NCBI RefSeq assembly: GCF_048128805.1
Contig: NC_136005.1
Span: 16,936,760 to 17,000,759 of the forward strand
Direction: 5' to 3'
DNA length: 64,000 nucleotides
Source of the DNA: Centroberyx gerrardi
Taxonomy: Eukaryota > Chordata > Actinopteri > Beryciformes > Berycidae
How positions within the stretch are numbered: position 1 is the first letter of the stretch; each line of letters starts with the position of its first letter. The notes below the pieces were generated by a model that searched no databases, was not told where the DNA came from, and worked only from the letters and a program-made list of their open reading frames with translations. Shown here piece by piece: positions 49,501 through 61,806 of this stretch. The position numbers and the translations under genes are program-made.

Positions 49501-50816
49501 GGCTGTATTTGGTACAGCCTCCACAATGTACGCAGAGTTTGTCTTAGCCTTATTCTGTGGTCACACTTTTTGTTTTTTGGAGTTGCTGAGCTGGAACAGG
49601 AAGTCAGATGCATTATTCACAGGTCTGTCAGCGTGAGAAGCTGTTGTGTACGAGTGCGTCTGAGAAAGTTGAGAAAGCTTATTTTCCTGTGCTTGCGGTG
49701 GGTAGGATATGTGCGATGGTGCGTTGCTGTGACATGGGTTTTGGGTTCTCAAGGGTTTTTTCGTTTTGACTTGTCTACTCTGACCTGTTCACACACTTTG
49801 TCCACATTGCTAGAGTGGAAGTTATTCTCACACTTCAACTTCTCTGTCTGGCTCCTGTGTTGGGTCTGTGACTCACTGTCTTGCTCTTCCTCCCTTTGTT
49901 TGACTATAGTTTGAGACTGGTTAGAAAAAGCTTCTAGGCATTTCTTTTTTTTTTTTACTAGGGTTCTTTATTTTTGTCTGTCTAATGTCACTGTAGTTGC
50001 TCTGTTATGATTGCCTAATATCCATTTTCATTCTTAAAACAACCTGTGCCAGTTTTGTTTTGACCCCTTTGTATTGCTTTGGATTTATAGCTACATTCTG
50101 CTCCGAGGCACACAGCAACTGTGATTATATGACTGGAGATGAGACCTGTCTAAATGGAGGCCTTTTCAGCCACTACGATGATAAACTGGATGGAAACGTT
50201 GTGGGTTTTGGAGGCTCTGATCACTTATGTAACTGCCTCTTGGATGTAGTGGGTAATCTTCAGATTATTACTCTGCTCAGGAGGAGGTTCTAATCCTGGC
50301 CCAGCACAGAGCAAAGCAGGCTGGAGCCAACAATAGGCCGACCTACCGCTCTGTCCTATGGACTACCAAATTAAGGGTGTAGGCTTAACAATTATCTCGG
50401 TACTCAGTTACCCGTTTGAATTTTAAAACTTGGCTAATGCAAACGAATAGCTAATTGCCATAAAAGTATTATTCGCATGTGTTAAAACTGTTCGAAAAGT
50501 TCATCTACTAACCATGCACACGATGCAAAACAACCAACGCAGTCAATCATAGAGTTATTTTACACAGTCCCTTGACACTGTACAGTGCAAATTATGTGGT
50601 ATTGTTTATATGTAGGTGGTGTAAATATGTAGGTGGAACAAGTAGGCTAGTATGCCTAACCACCTAAAAGCAAATCATCCTACTGTCGCTAGCACAGAGC
50701 GTCATCTCAGCTATCAGTGCTCTCATTTACTCATTTACTAAACCCACACACACCAGAAAAGAGTAATCGAATGCTATTCGATTAGAGGAAAAAGAGAAAC
50801 TTGGTTACTAAATTAC

Positions 50817-51132
50817 TAAGGGTGCTCCAATCGATCGGCCACCGATCGTTATCGGCCGATATTCGTTCTAAATAGTTTGACTGGTGGTCTCTATAAAGGC
50901 CGATCAGAAGAGCCGATCAGATGATGCAAAACACGCAAGACAATTTCTCTACGCGCTGCTAAAATGGCTTCACCGGTCTGGCAGTTCTACCAGGTGTCTG
51001 AAAAAGACAATAAATTTGCAAAAATGTTAGGGAGAGACGAGTTGGGAAGAGATCCAAACAGAAGTAGTCTCTTTGTGCGGTCTGTCTCTCGCTCTCTCTC
51101 TCTGTCTCTCGCTCACTCCCTCTATGTCGCTG

Positions 51133-51187
<55 letters not shown>

Positions 51188-52054
51188 CGCACTCTCTGTC
51201 TCGCTCACTCTCTCTGTCTCGCTCACTCTCTCTGTCTCGCTCACTCTCTCTCTCTCGCTCACTCTCTCTCTCACTGGACCCGTCTGTTCGCCTCCCATTG
51301 CACACGCGGGCGTGAGGGATATTTTTTTTTCCATGCCAAGAAGACGACCGGCTGAATTCCCAAAAAGAAGAACTAACGTTATTCGGAATACAGCTGGGTT
51401 TCCGAGACTAGCAGATTAGCTGTATATAGGCTACTGTAGGTGCTAGTCAGTATCCACTGAGTGGACTGAAAACGTTAATATTTACTTTTTAACTCTGACT
51501 CTAAATGTTTGCTCCCTCAATCCAGATTAATATTGAAAAATATTTTGTTATGTTGCAGTTTTTATAGTCTCTAAAGTTGGAGTAAATTGATAAAGGCCCG
51601 GTGTTTTCCGTCTATTGAAATTGATTTTTGTTGCCTCAGTAGGCCTATATATAATTTATTGTTCTAACTTGGTGTGTTGTGCACATTTAGCTTTTATTCT
51701 AATTTTTATTTTATAAAATGTTATTTATTTTATTCCACAGGAAAGCTATATTTGTTAAGCTCTAAGCTGCTCCCAATAACCAAGCGTAGGCTGCTATGGT
51801 TTAAATTGTGTCTCTAAGAAAGAGAGTGGAATATGTTGCACATGTTGCCTGCCAATAAACAGTTGTCAATTCATGATACTTTCTCATCTCTTAATTTTAA
51901 TACTTAATATACAATGTTGTTAAGAATAGTTAAATAAATAAATAATGCTACACGATGAATAGAAGGCTTCAAATAGACCCGGTGATCGGTATCGGCCGAT
52001 ACTGCTTCCAGCGATCGGTGATCGGCCCCAAAAATCCTGATCGGAGCACCCTTA
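50817..52054 (+). mobile_element. Degenerate hAT DNA transposon with 8-bp target duplication
   Basis: Terminal inverted repeats TAAGGGTGCTCC at 50817-50828 and its inverse at 52043-52054, with CGATCGGCC-type subterminal repeats on both sides. The direct repeat TAAATTAC flanks it (50809-50816 and 52055-52062), the 8-bp signature of hAT elements. Near the left end an ATG at 50964 starts MASPVWQFYQVSEKDNKFAK, resembling the BED-finger N-terminus of hAT/ZBED transposases, but the frame loses similarity after about 20 residues and runs into a TC repeat. No catalytic domain remains. Confidence 0.9.
51080..51275. repeat. (TC)n tract with TG run inside the hAT element
   Basis: Long pyrimidine-rich TC repeats with a short TGTGTG section and CTCGCTCACTCTCTCTGT-like units. 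They create open but meaningless Ser-Leu and Arg-Glu frames. Confidence 0.93.
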
Positions 52055-52483
52055 TAAATTACTTGTTATTACGTCCCTACACTAAATACAGTGGCTGACA
52101 GGGATTGGTGTTCTGCGGTGTAGCAAACCCTCAGAAGCTCTCGCAAATGGAGGATGGACTGTTCGAGGGGCATAAAAGCACACAGTCTAATTTGCCGTTC
52201 AAAAACTTAATTGCTTGTGTCAACAATGAACTTCCAGCACTATTATTAGAAAATAGGTTTTCATGGCTGCAGCTTCTATTCATTTTACCCATTTTGCTGA
52301 CCGGTCAGGTTTCTGTCAGTGATTTAGATAAGAGGCTCTATAGTAAAGTTCAGGTAAAAGGGGATCTGTTGTACTTGGCAGTGATAAATGGCAACGACAT
52401 GGGTTCTCTTTATGGTTTCTTTGACTGACTGTCTGCTACTTCTGCTGTTGAAAAAGCAGTGATTTCTGTGCTTTGTGTTTCAG

Positions 52484-52553
52484 GTTCTTGTGTAGTGACA
52501 TTGTGGGACCCCCTCCTTCCTCCCAGTTCCAGCCACTGCTCTATGGCCTTAAG
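52484..52553 (+). other. Candidate 70-base internal exon
   Basis: A good acceptor (CTTTGTGTTTCAG) and a good donor (TTAAG|GTACGT) bound an open stretch; one frame reads FLCSDIVGPPPSSQFQPLLY. The sequence is GC-richer than its surroundings. It may be a 5' exon of the fryl-like gene. It does not match a family I know. Confidence 0.35.
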
Positions 52554-53939
52554 GTACGTCACACGGGTTTAGCGGGTGCTGTTCCACTGTGTGGTGTGTT
52601 TTAGGTTTTACAGGAGCTGCGAGTTAAGTAGTGTGAGAATGAATATAGTGTCGGATTAATCACTTTGTTGTTTTGCTGAATTCTGAAAAGTAGCACAGCA
52701 GAGTTTTCAGTCTTTTTGGCTGCCATTTTAAATTCTCCCTGGGCTCAGATGTGTCCAGCCTGACTGTTGTCAGGTGAGGAAGGCCTCATTCTATTCTGTC
52801 TGCATGGTTCTCTCACAACATGAGCAAGATGAAAAAAGTTTAAAAGTAATGCTTTAATCTACTACTTTCTACAACCACTAGTTGGCTTGTGTGAGTAATT
52901 TGTAAACAGTGTCTTACTTCTGTAGGCCAACTACAGGTAATATTCAACAGTGGAAGAGAACTTGCTAATGATCCTACCTGTGCTGCAGCGTTAGATTCAG
53001 TGTTGCACAAGTGCACTTCCTGATTGATTTGCAATTGAGAAGGCAATTGGCAATGGTGGCGATGGACCCCCCCCCCCCCAAAAAAAAAAAAAAAAACCTA
53101 AAACATTTGCATAACCGGTTGAGCAAATAGAGTGCATATGTGGGTAGGGTTAACCTGGTTGGCTCTAAATGCACCTCTTGCATGCATTTGTCAGTCCTGA
53201 AGATCATAGTGAGTGCTACCTGGAGTTTGACACTTGAATATTGGGTTATTGTGCTTGTTCACACCAGACATCTTTGACATCATCCTCGGCTTTGACTGGG
53301 TGCACTGCACTTGAAGGCGCTACGCACACCCCTCCCCCCCAATGCTTGTGCACCATGTCAAAGATGGCGTCACACGGACGCAGTCACATTCTCGTGCGTG
53401 CATGACATGGAGAATTTCCCCTTGCAGCTACTCCCCCATGCAATTGTTGCAAATATGAACGCAATGTTAGTCAACTTCCCTGGCTAAATAAGGGTCAATG
53501 ACTACTGTGGTTGGTTCACGTTAGTTGAGCAAGCAACTGTAAATGTTGCAAAGCTAAAATGGCACTGGTTTGTTCCTCTGAATACTGTTTTTTAGTACTG
53601 TGCATTATTGTGGCCTCTGGGACATAAGCGTGATTGAAACCCTTCAGAATGTTAATTGGCCAGGACAGAGCAGAGTGTGATTTTGACCCAGGGGCTAGTC
53701 AGGTCACATTCTCACATTCCTCAGTGGTGACAACCAAGTTCCCTGTGGGTTGCCTCACAACTGTCATTCAGGATAAGGCAGAACCAGCTTGATCTCTTTG
53801 TCTGAGTGGACTGGAGTTTGTTAACCCCCTATGCATTTGTTGTTCTTATTTACAGATGAAAGACGTTTTTGTAATATGACTGAACAGCAAACTTCACTTG
53901 TAAACATTCAGATCTGAGACACTGGCATCCAGGGTCCAA

Positions 53940-54632
53940 AATTAACTTTTTGGCTTACCTGCCAAGGTGGCTGGTAGATGAAAAAATTTACCGCCCAGAC
54001 AGATTTTTTACCAGCCAAAAATAATAAATTGCTTTTTACTATTGCAATTTGAGTATTACAAATTAATATTACATTTTGAGCTCTCATGAACCAAGATGTT
54101 CTCCAATTTCATAGTTGTAGTGCCAACAACGAAGGAATTGCCTCTGCGCTTTTCCTTTGCGTTAACACGACACACACTACAAAACATGACCCCCCTCCTT
54201 AAACTCCAGCCATGTTCTTGGAGCACCTGAATCATTGTATCGCCAGGGGGCGCTTGCATTGGCCGTGGCAGCAGTGGTCTCTTCGGCCTGAAGTTCGCCT
54301 GTTTTCTTTCTCTTTCCTGGGGGCTCCACTCCCGCAATAAATCTCCACATGGCTGGGTTTGTTTCAACTGCCCGGACGACAACAAGTACCTCACGTACTG
54401 TAACAAAAAATTACGCGGTTTGATGACTGACGCAATTACGTACTACGCACGACACACGCAGCACGGCAGATCTAGCAGATTGAAGTGACAGCAAATCAGC
54501 AGCTTTCTCCAGCGCGTGTAGGAAATTCATTTTTTTCTACCGGCCAGAGTGGCGGGTGGTCTCCATAATTTACTCGCCAAAGACTAAATTTTCCTGCATT
54601 TGGCGACTGGCGAGTGTTAATTTTGGACCCTG
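53940..54632 (-). mobile_element. Short hAT element carrying a TTF-type zinc-finger fragment
   Basis: Perfect 17-base terminal inverted repeats CAGGGTCCAAAATTAAC at both ends (53940-53956 and 54616-54632) and an exact 8-bp target duplication CTGGCATC (53932-53939 and 54633-54640). On the minus strand a frame spanning about 54056-54406 encodes a finger-like segment with GVMFCSVCRVNAKEKRRGNS and HESSKCN, resembling the N-terminal TTF/ZNF862-like finger of some hAT transposases. No catalytic core is present, so it is non-autonomous. Confidence 0.92.
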
Positions 54633-57600
54633 CTGGCATCAGTAGAGGAGTCACAGAGAATGAGAAAGTATATCATAGACAAGAACAGACAGGGAAAGTG
54701 TCTTCAGACAGCTGAGCTCTAAACTAACTTTACTTGGTAGCACTGGTGCTCCCAACCTCCAAAACTTAAGAGCCCATAAAACATTTAGGCGCACACCCAA
54801 AACATTTAAAGGAGCACCATTTAAAAAATTTAAAAAATTGAAAAATAGGCAATGCTATAAAATCATTGTTATTTTCTGTTCTGGATATGACCCATATCCA
54901 GATATGGAAAATAGAAACATATTAACACTAATTATTTACATAGAATGCCAAACACTAACTAATAATAATAATAACAATAATAAACATCACTTTTACCATC
55001 AGTTGACATGGCTTCTATGATATCTGCTCTCCAAATGTCACATCTCAGCAACTTGGTCTTCATAGAAAAACCTGAACGGTAGATTCAAAACAAACTGGCC
55101 AGTAGGGTAATGCAAGAGTCCTTGAGTGGCATTGTACTCATGTTCACTGTATATCTGAGTGCTGGACAAACCTAGACATCTCCGACTACTAACAAATGTC
55201 AGCTACTATCTAGCACACACCGGTACAAACACATGTGCACAGTTTGTAAGTTTCACTTAAGGATAACCGGCACTTGTGGAAAACACTGCCTCTTTTTTTC
55301 CTTTTTAACAGGACAAAAGAAGAAAACGCTGCCTCTTGTGAGAGGAAGCCTTAGTAAAAAAAAACATCTTTTGAACTAAATTTAAATTTGGTGTTTGATT
55401 GGCTATAAAAGAACAAATAACAAGAGTTGCCATGCTCACTCAAAAGAAGTTATTCAAATAAAGTCGCACCAAAACAGTTACTTGTATGCTCACAGTGTGC
55501 CCAAATGTAATTTCCAGGTTGCATAATTTAAATTTTGGTCACACTGCCCTGGACAGGAAGGCAGGACTGTAGCCCCAATAATGCAGTGGCACCATGAGGG
55601 GGCAGTGCAGCATTGCTTTGCAGTCCAGCTTACCTGACACAGATCTCCAACTGTTTTCTGAAACCAGATGGTGGGAGTTTCAGTTCAGATATGTGCATGC
55701 TCAAGGGTCATCAACAGGACTGTAGTAGGACCAGTGCTGACAGTGTACTGACCAGGCCCCAGCTGATTGGAGAATGGGCTCTGAGTTCTGGGCCCCAGCC
55801 CACAAGTTTTCCTGTTTTCTCATGCTTGAAAGCAGAACAAGGCAGAGGCGGGCGGGACCCAGAATGGCATAGGAACGCTGCACATTGTTCGCAGTGCTTC
55901 CTCTTCCACATTCCTGGGCTGATTGGGATCTGGGCCTCCTGTGCTGGGGTATTGTTCTAACCCGACCGCACCGCAGACCTGGCCCCAGCTTGCTGCAGCT
56001 GCCTCCACTGACCATTGTGGTGCTCAGGCCTAGCGATGACTATCTCTCCCTCATCACTCAGCTCTCTCTCTCTCTGACTCTTAGTGACTCTTACCGGGAT
56101 CTGCTGCCTCAGCCTCTCTGCATCTTTGTCTAGGCCTCAATGTCTTTCATCGGCCCTACAAGCTTCTCTCCTTGCAACTCTAGGCTGTTTTTTTCTCTCT
56201 CTCTGGTGTCTGTTCGATTTAGATTTTGTTACGTCTGCTTTGGCAACCTAATTATAGTCTGGAATAACAGCAATGCTTACTTGGATCAAATTGTCCCAAT
56301 AATCCATGTCTCCCGTCCTTTCTCCATGGCTGGACTCCAGATGGAGGTTAATCTGTGACATGGTTTTGGTTGAGAAAGGTTTTAAGATGGAGGCGGTGAG
56401 GAGGGGCTGACATTTGGGACAATGGTACTTAACTATTTGTGTAGCACTGTTTTAACCTGAAAGCTGACTTTGGTAGTTGACATGATGTATGAAAAGAAAC
56501 AGACAGTGTAGCTACTGTTTGTTGAACATAGTCGCACATGCAGCCAGGCATTTTAAATGTAAGGGAATGGGAACTTGAAGCATCATAGTCATAGTGGCGA
56601 TTTCATCATTTGGTTCATCTCGGCAAGGCCTCTTCAAATAGCGTGGACAGAGCTTTTCCACCACACAGCAGCAACTCAACATTGCATTGATATCAGTATT
56701 GGTGTAGCTTCTGTGACATTGTAATCCAGCTGACAAAACAGTTTGGAATTTAGTGAAAAACAAAACTGGAATTTTCTTTGCTTATAAATTGATTATGACA
56801 AATGGTGAACCCTGGTTGTGATTGGCCCTGTAGATAGACCTCTTAATCAACCAGTGCACCTCCTTGCTAAGGCAAATTTTTCCAGCTGACTGACAGAGCT
56901 TGCTACTACTCTCTCACTGAGGGTACTTTGGACGATTTGGCTTTTCGACTGTGACGGCCTGTTTTTTGATCGTTATGTGTGGTCACTATTATAATAATAA
57001 TTGAACGTGGTAGTTGGTCAGTTTCATTTCAGTGATAACTTAAAACATGTGGCATTAGTCAATTTTTTTCACATTCATTCTAAATTTTAAGGAAAAAAAC
57101 AAAAAAAAGGTCAATCCCAGGGGTGTCAATTCACTAAACCCCAAAGTATTGCAAAGTCCCTTTATCTAATATAACTTGCCACCAAAGCATGTTCTTGTAT
57201 CAACTAAATTTCTATGGACAAGTGGAGTAATTGCTGATGACTGACAAGATATTATTTGCTCAATGTGATAAGTCATTAGACATGGGTCACCAAAATATCA
57301 GCCTAGAGGGAACATTAGTCGTGAATGCTCCCCTGATGTTATAACTCAATCCTAGTTTCCATTTTGCAAGTTAAATGGATTATTTGTTCAAAAGTTCTAC
57401 TCTAATTCTAATGACTATAATCAGGTCCCCACTGCATGTGGCATATGGGACTGGAAAATGCTTTGAACGCACTTTTACACATATACTCGTTATCTCCTGT
57501 CATTTCCTCTGACCCACATTGTTTGTATGGGCTAGTCCTGCACACAAATCAGTTGTTGCAGGTCAAGCAGTTATCCATACACTTACTGTTGTGAAATCAT

Positions 57601-60600
57601 CGTGAGAATATTATGTGACAGCACATGGTTCAGTCCAAACGAGTATCCCATTTTTCTGAAATTATTACAATGCCTACAATGATTCATCCCTGCGATCCCA
57701 TGCATAATGAGGGGCAGTCATATCTATGTCTTACCATATCACACATCCCAATAAAATATGCATGAATAGACATGAAATACGGGTAGATATGACTTGGTGG
57801 ACACCCTCACCCTTCTTGTTTAGACAAATGTTGCTCTGGCCATCTAGAGACATTCACACTTTTAGGCACCCTTGTTTGACACTACTGAGGATTAAAACAA
57901 CCAGTTAAAGATCAGATATTGAGCAAAAGTAACAGCTATTCAGGATAGATTGGAAGATGGCTGTCATAAGAAGCTGGTAATTATGTTAAGATTAGAACCT
58001 GTAAATTACAACAGTGTCCCCTTAGTCCTCCCATACCTGCACTCACAAATATTGAACTGATCTTTGGAAACATAAGAGGACATTTTGGTACGTAAAAGAT
58101 TGAATAAATCTAGTCATTGTGCCATATTGTGATGAATGACCTTTTAATGACTGTTTTAATGCTTTTTTTCTTTTTACATCACAGATCATACTAAAATATG
58201 CACAAATTAGTTTTATCTGACAAATGTTAATGAATTTAATATATTGTTTTCCATCCATCTGGTAACCCTAACCCTTTATCTGTTGATTAAAATAAATCTT
58301 AACATGATTTATAAACATTTCAACATGGTGATGATGATGTCGATGATGCTGTTAAAGATGATATAGTTCAGTCTTGTTCGGACTGTTTGTGTATGATTTA
58401 TTGTAAGCCACATGGGCATGAATGGACACTTAAGCCTATTTTCATGGATCTGGAATGAACTCTGGTGCAGTGGTGCGAGTCACCTTTGTCACTTTTCTTT
58501 TAATGTTTGTATGTGATACTATATGTTTTATGTTGTGACGTGTTTTTATACTTGCTGCAGCAAAATCGCCCATCTGGGACAGTAAAAATTTGTCTTGACT
58601 TGACATAGAACAGTTAACAGCGAGGGGACACAATTTTATGGGGACAGAAACAAGTGCATTCCATCTATCAAAAATGCCTACATCACGTGGAGAAATGGGG
58701 TGAGGGGGTCTGAAACCCCAGCACTCTGCAAAAGCGGTGGTCAGGCAGAGTACAGCTCTAACAAGCCTTCCTGCGGTGAGGTTTGCCTTGAAATCTTGTT
58801 GAGATTTTTTTCAGCAAGCTGGGGTGGACCCTTTATCAACAGGGTTCAGTGTTTTGTTTGTGCTGCTGGCAGTGCTTTCTGCCAAATGGCCTCTAGAGGG
58901 CAGGGCTGCTGCAAAACTGCTGCACTGCATTTATCCCAAAGGCCACTTGTGTCCATTATTTGGCTGGCTGTGTTCATCGCACTCTGCCACTTTGTGCTTA
59001 CTCTGCAGTCTAGGTTTGGTGCTGGATGAATGTAATGGAGAGGCATAGTTGGACTGAATAGATAATGGGACTACAATGCATTTGTGCAGAATTTTCAGAA
59101 ATCAGTTTGTGTGTGTGTGCAAGAGAGAGAGAGACAGTGAGCAGTTTTTGCCCTCCCAGGCTGTTCAGTGGGTTTGTATATTGAAACAGTTACATCATCT
59201 CACTGACATTTTCACATGCTGCAGCAGAGGGTGTGAGCACTTCCTTAAAAAGTTTTTCTGACCACACATAGGCCTACATGCTTGCGCACATGCACACACA
59301 CACACACACCACATTATGCACTCAGTAGCTTTACGCTAAGCAACAGTTTTCAGTAAAGGAGATGGGTACTTTGGCCTGAGGACAATCAACCCAAAATATA
59401 TCTGCAACTTTGACTTAACATGAAATTGTGCTTTTTCCGTTAAATACTACTATTAGTAGGTTGTCAGGGGAGTGAACAGAATGAATTCCTAGAAGCATAA
59501 TGTAGGCCTAATTATTTGTTTTATGTCTACGGCTTACCATCGCTGTGATAGTGCAACTGGAATGCCCCATGTTAAATTCAAAAGTCGCTAAAGAATAATG
59601 CACAGGACCATGGAAGAGCATTTGCCAAACAAAACAACAAAATCAGCGAAACAGTGAGGGTATCTAAAAGGGAGGGAGCCACCCGTTATACACAGATATA
59701 ATGTGGGAATTTTCTAGCCCATTTATAAAAACAACATGAATGCCCTGTAATGAAGTTTCCTAGCCACCGTGGGTCATCATCTTCGGACATTATCCATATT
59801 GCTCTCCTCTCAAATAATCACACAAGGGGAACAAACAACTCCAAATATAGAGAGACTTGCTTAAGTCCTGCATGGTGCTGAGCTTGTGTATAGTCAATAA
59901 GTGCAGAATTTTGGCCCAGTTAGAGCTTTTGATAAGAAAAAAAATCTTAAAGGCACCTACAAAAACCTGGAAACATGTAGGCCTAAATAAAAGGATTTAG
60001 TCTATATTGAAAGCAATTCTGGTGTATCTGCTGTGTGAGTGCATTTGGCATTAGTTAGGTCTTGCTAGAAGGCAAGATGCATGATGCGAAACATAACACC
60101 ACTTTAATGGATCATCGTCATCTTCTGATGAAGCCTTTTCTTCATCACGGGAGTGGTCTCTACTACGAAATAGGTGTCATATCCCTGCTGTAGTTAGACA
60201 TTTGTAGAGTTGGCAAATGCAGCAGTAATTAACAGCATGAATTTAACATTGTCCTTGGTAAATTGCAAAGATATTTGCTTAAGATAATTGCTTAAGATGC
60301 TTAAGAAAAAATGCCATTTAGCCTATATTTGGTTGATAAATCAGTTGCCACGCAATTGTACTTTGCCCTAGTAACAGTCCAATACCACACTATTACACAC
60401 ACCAAGCCAAGTGACTTTGTCTTTGTGTTATTGCAGGATAATCTCACCTATTTGTTTTATAAACAGTCATTGTCCTCATGCTAAAACTATGCTTAGCTCT
60501 ACAAAACTGAATAAGACCTAGGTAATGTCACCTAAAAACATTAATTTTTTTGCAAACAATGTAGTGGCATAGCCCAATTGCTTGATTGCGGTGCAAGGTG

Positions 60601-61249
60601 AAAGCTGTCATTATTGATGAATCTGCAGAAAAGGCTTGTCTTGAGGGTAATTTAACAGTGTGTTGGACGCTGGTACTGCAGTCATCTTTAAATTTTGTGG
60701 AATATTATAGTTTTGTATTGATATTGAGGACTGGCTATATTTGTGCTTGGATGGGCTATTAATTTTTATACATGCTTCCAGGGAATAGCAAATTGATTAT
60801 TTCTTTAGGCAGCAAGCTTTTGTGAGAGTCAGCACAGTACACTCCCCCCCTCTCCTCAGCTGAGGATATTTGGAGGAGTTTGAATTTGCTGCAGGTACGA
60901 GCTGTGCAGCCAAGCAAAGCACAGCAGTCTGTCATCACACCGTTTCACAGACCCTGTCAGCTTGCTCATTCGGCTTCTCTTCATAATACTTCAGCACATT
61001 GAAGTAGAAGTGAAAGCAAGGAGGGAGGAGTGCTCTTGTTATTTGACTAAGTTAGCAAGTAAGCAAGTAAGTGAGCATGAGTGTGTTTGTGTGTTTGTTT
61101 ATGCGTGCTAACACATGACACAATTCCGTCCATGATAAGTGCTATCAGTAAATGCATGCGGGCAAGTGTAGCTAGTTACATGAAGCTCAGCTAATTTTCA
61201 GGGTGTCTGTCAATCTTTTTTCCTCCCCTCTTGCTCTCCCCTTTGACTG

Positions 61250-61461
61250 GCGAGAGACGCAGGCCAGCAGGGTGTGGCTGGTGTCGTCTCTGTTGTGATT
61301 GGCTGGTGGCCCAGGCGTGTGTTATCTCCTGTGGAACATGTTCTAGTCCCGCCCCAGATAGTGCCTGGCACCCAGACATGGCCCGGCCCACTCCCGATTA
61401 CATCACGGCCCATGAAGAGGGCCATGTCTGTTTGCTTTCTCCCTCCACTGTGAGCAGACAG
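61250..61461 (+). promoter_or_regulatory. Candidate internal promoter or alternative first exon
   Basis: A GC-rich patch with an inverted CCAAT (ATTGG, about 61296) and a GC box (CCCGCCCC, about 61350) ends at a donor GCAGACAG|GTAATG (61461). It lies only 350 bases upstream of the first coding exon. An ATG at about 61378 gives MARPTPDYITAHEEGHVC up to that donor, so it could even be coding, but no following in-frame exon was found. Confidence 0.35.
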
Positions 61462-61806
61462 GTAATGTTGTAGCGCAGGAAGTTTCTCACTCTGACATGT
61501 AGGCTACCTACAATAGACAGCTACTCCACTGCTAGCTAGTCCGGACAGAAAACTTTAGAGAGCCAGACAGGTAGTGTCTCTTTTGGTCTATAAGGGCAGT
61601 CTCAGGGGCCACACATACAGGCCGTTGCAGTAAGTGAATGTGTAGATGCTGTATGTAGACAGCAGCTCAACATTGGGTCTATACCCTGTCCGCCTGCTTG
61701 TCTGTAAATGGAGATGAGGCCGGCAGGTAGTTTGTGTGGGAGGATGTCACGCCACAGGCTGTTGAACTGCACACTAGAGTGAAGGAGAGAAAGAATCTAG
61801 TGAAAC

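Larger units (their letters stand above)
46533..61806 (+). other. Long first introns of the fryl-like gene
   Basis: About 15 kb with no recognisable coding gene. It contains two hAT elements, a (TC)n tract, a poly-C/poly-A junction at 53069-53096, one better candidate exon at 52484-52553 and many short ORFs without splice context. CTCF-like motifs lie at 47172-47185 and 54240-54253. Large 5' introns are normal for FRY-family genes. Whether all this belongs to one transcription unit is inferred. Confidence 0.45.

Noticed and set aside
50964-51419. 151-codon plus-strand ORF
   Set aside because: After a 20-residue transposase-like start it is translation of a TC microsatellite; annotated as part of a hAT remnant.
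54735-55500. Third DNA transposon suggested by GGTGCTCCCAACC and repeated GAGCACC words
   Set aside because: No matching terminal inverted repeats or target-site duplication could be paired.
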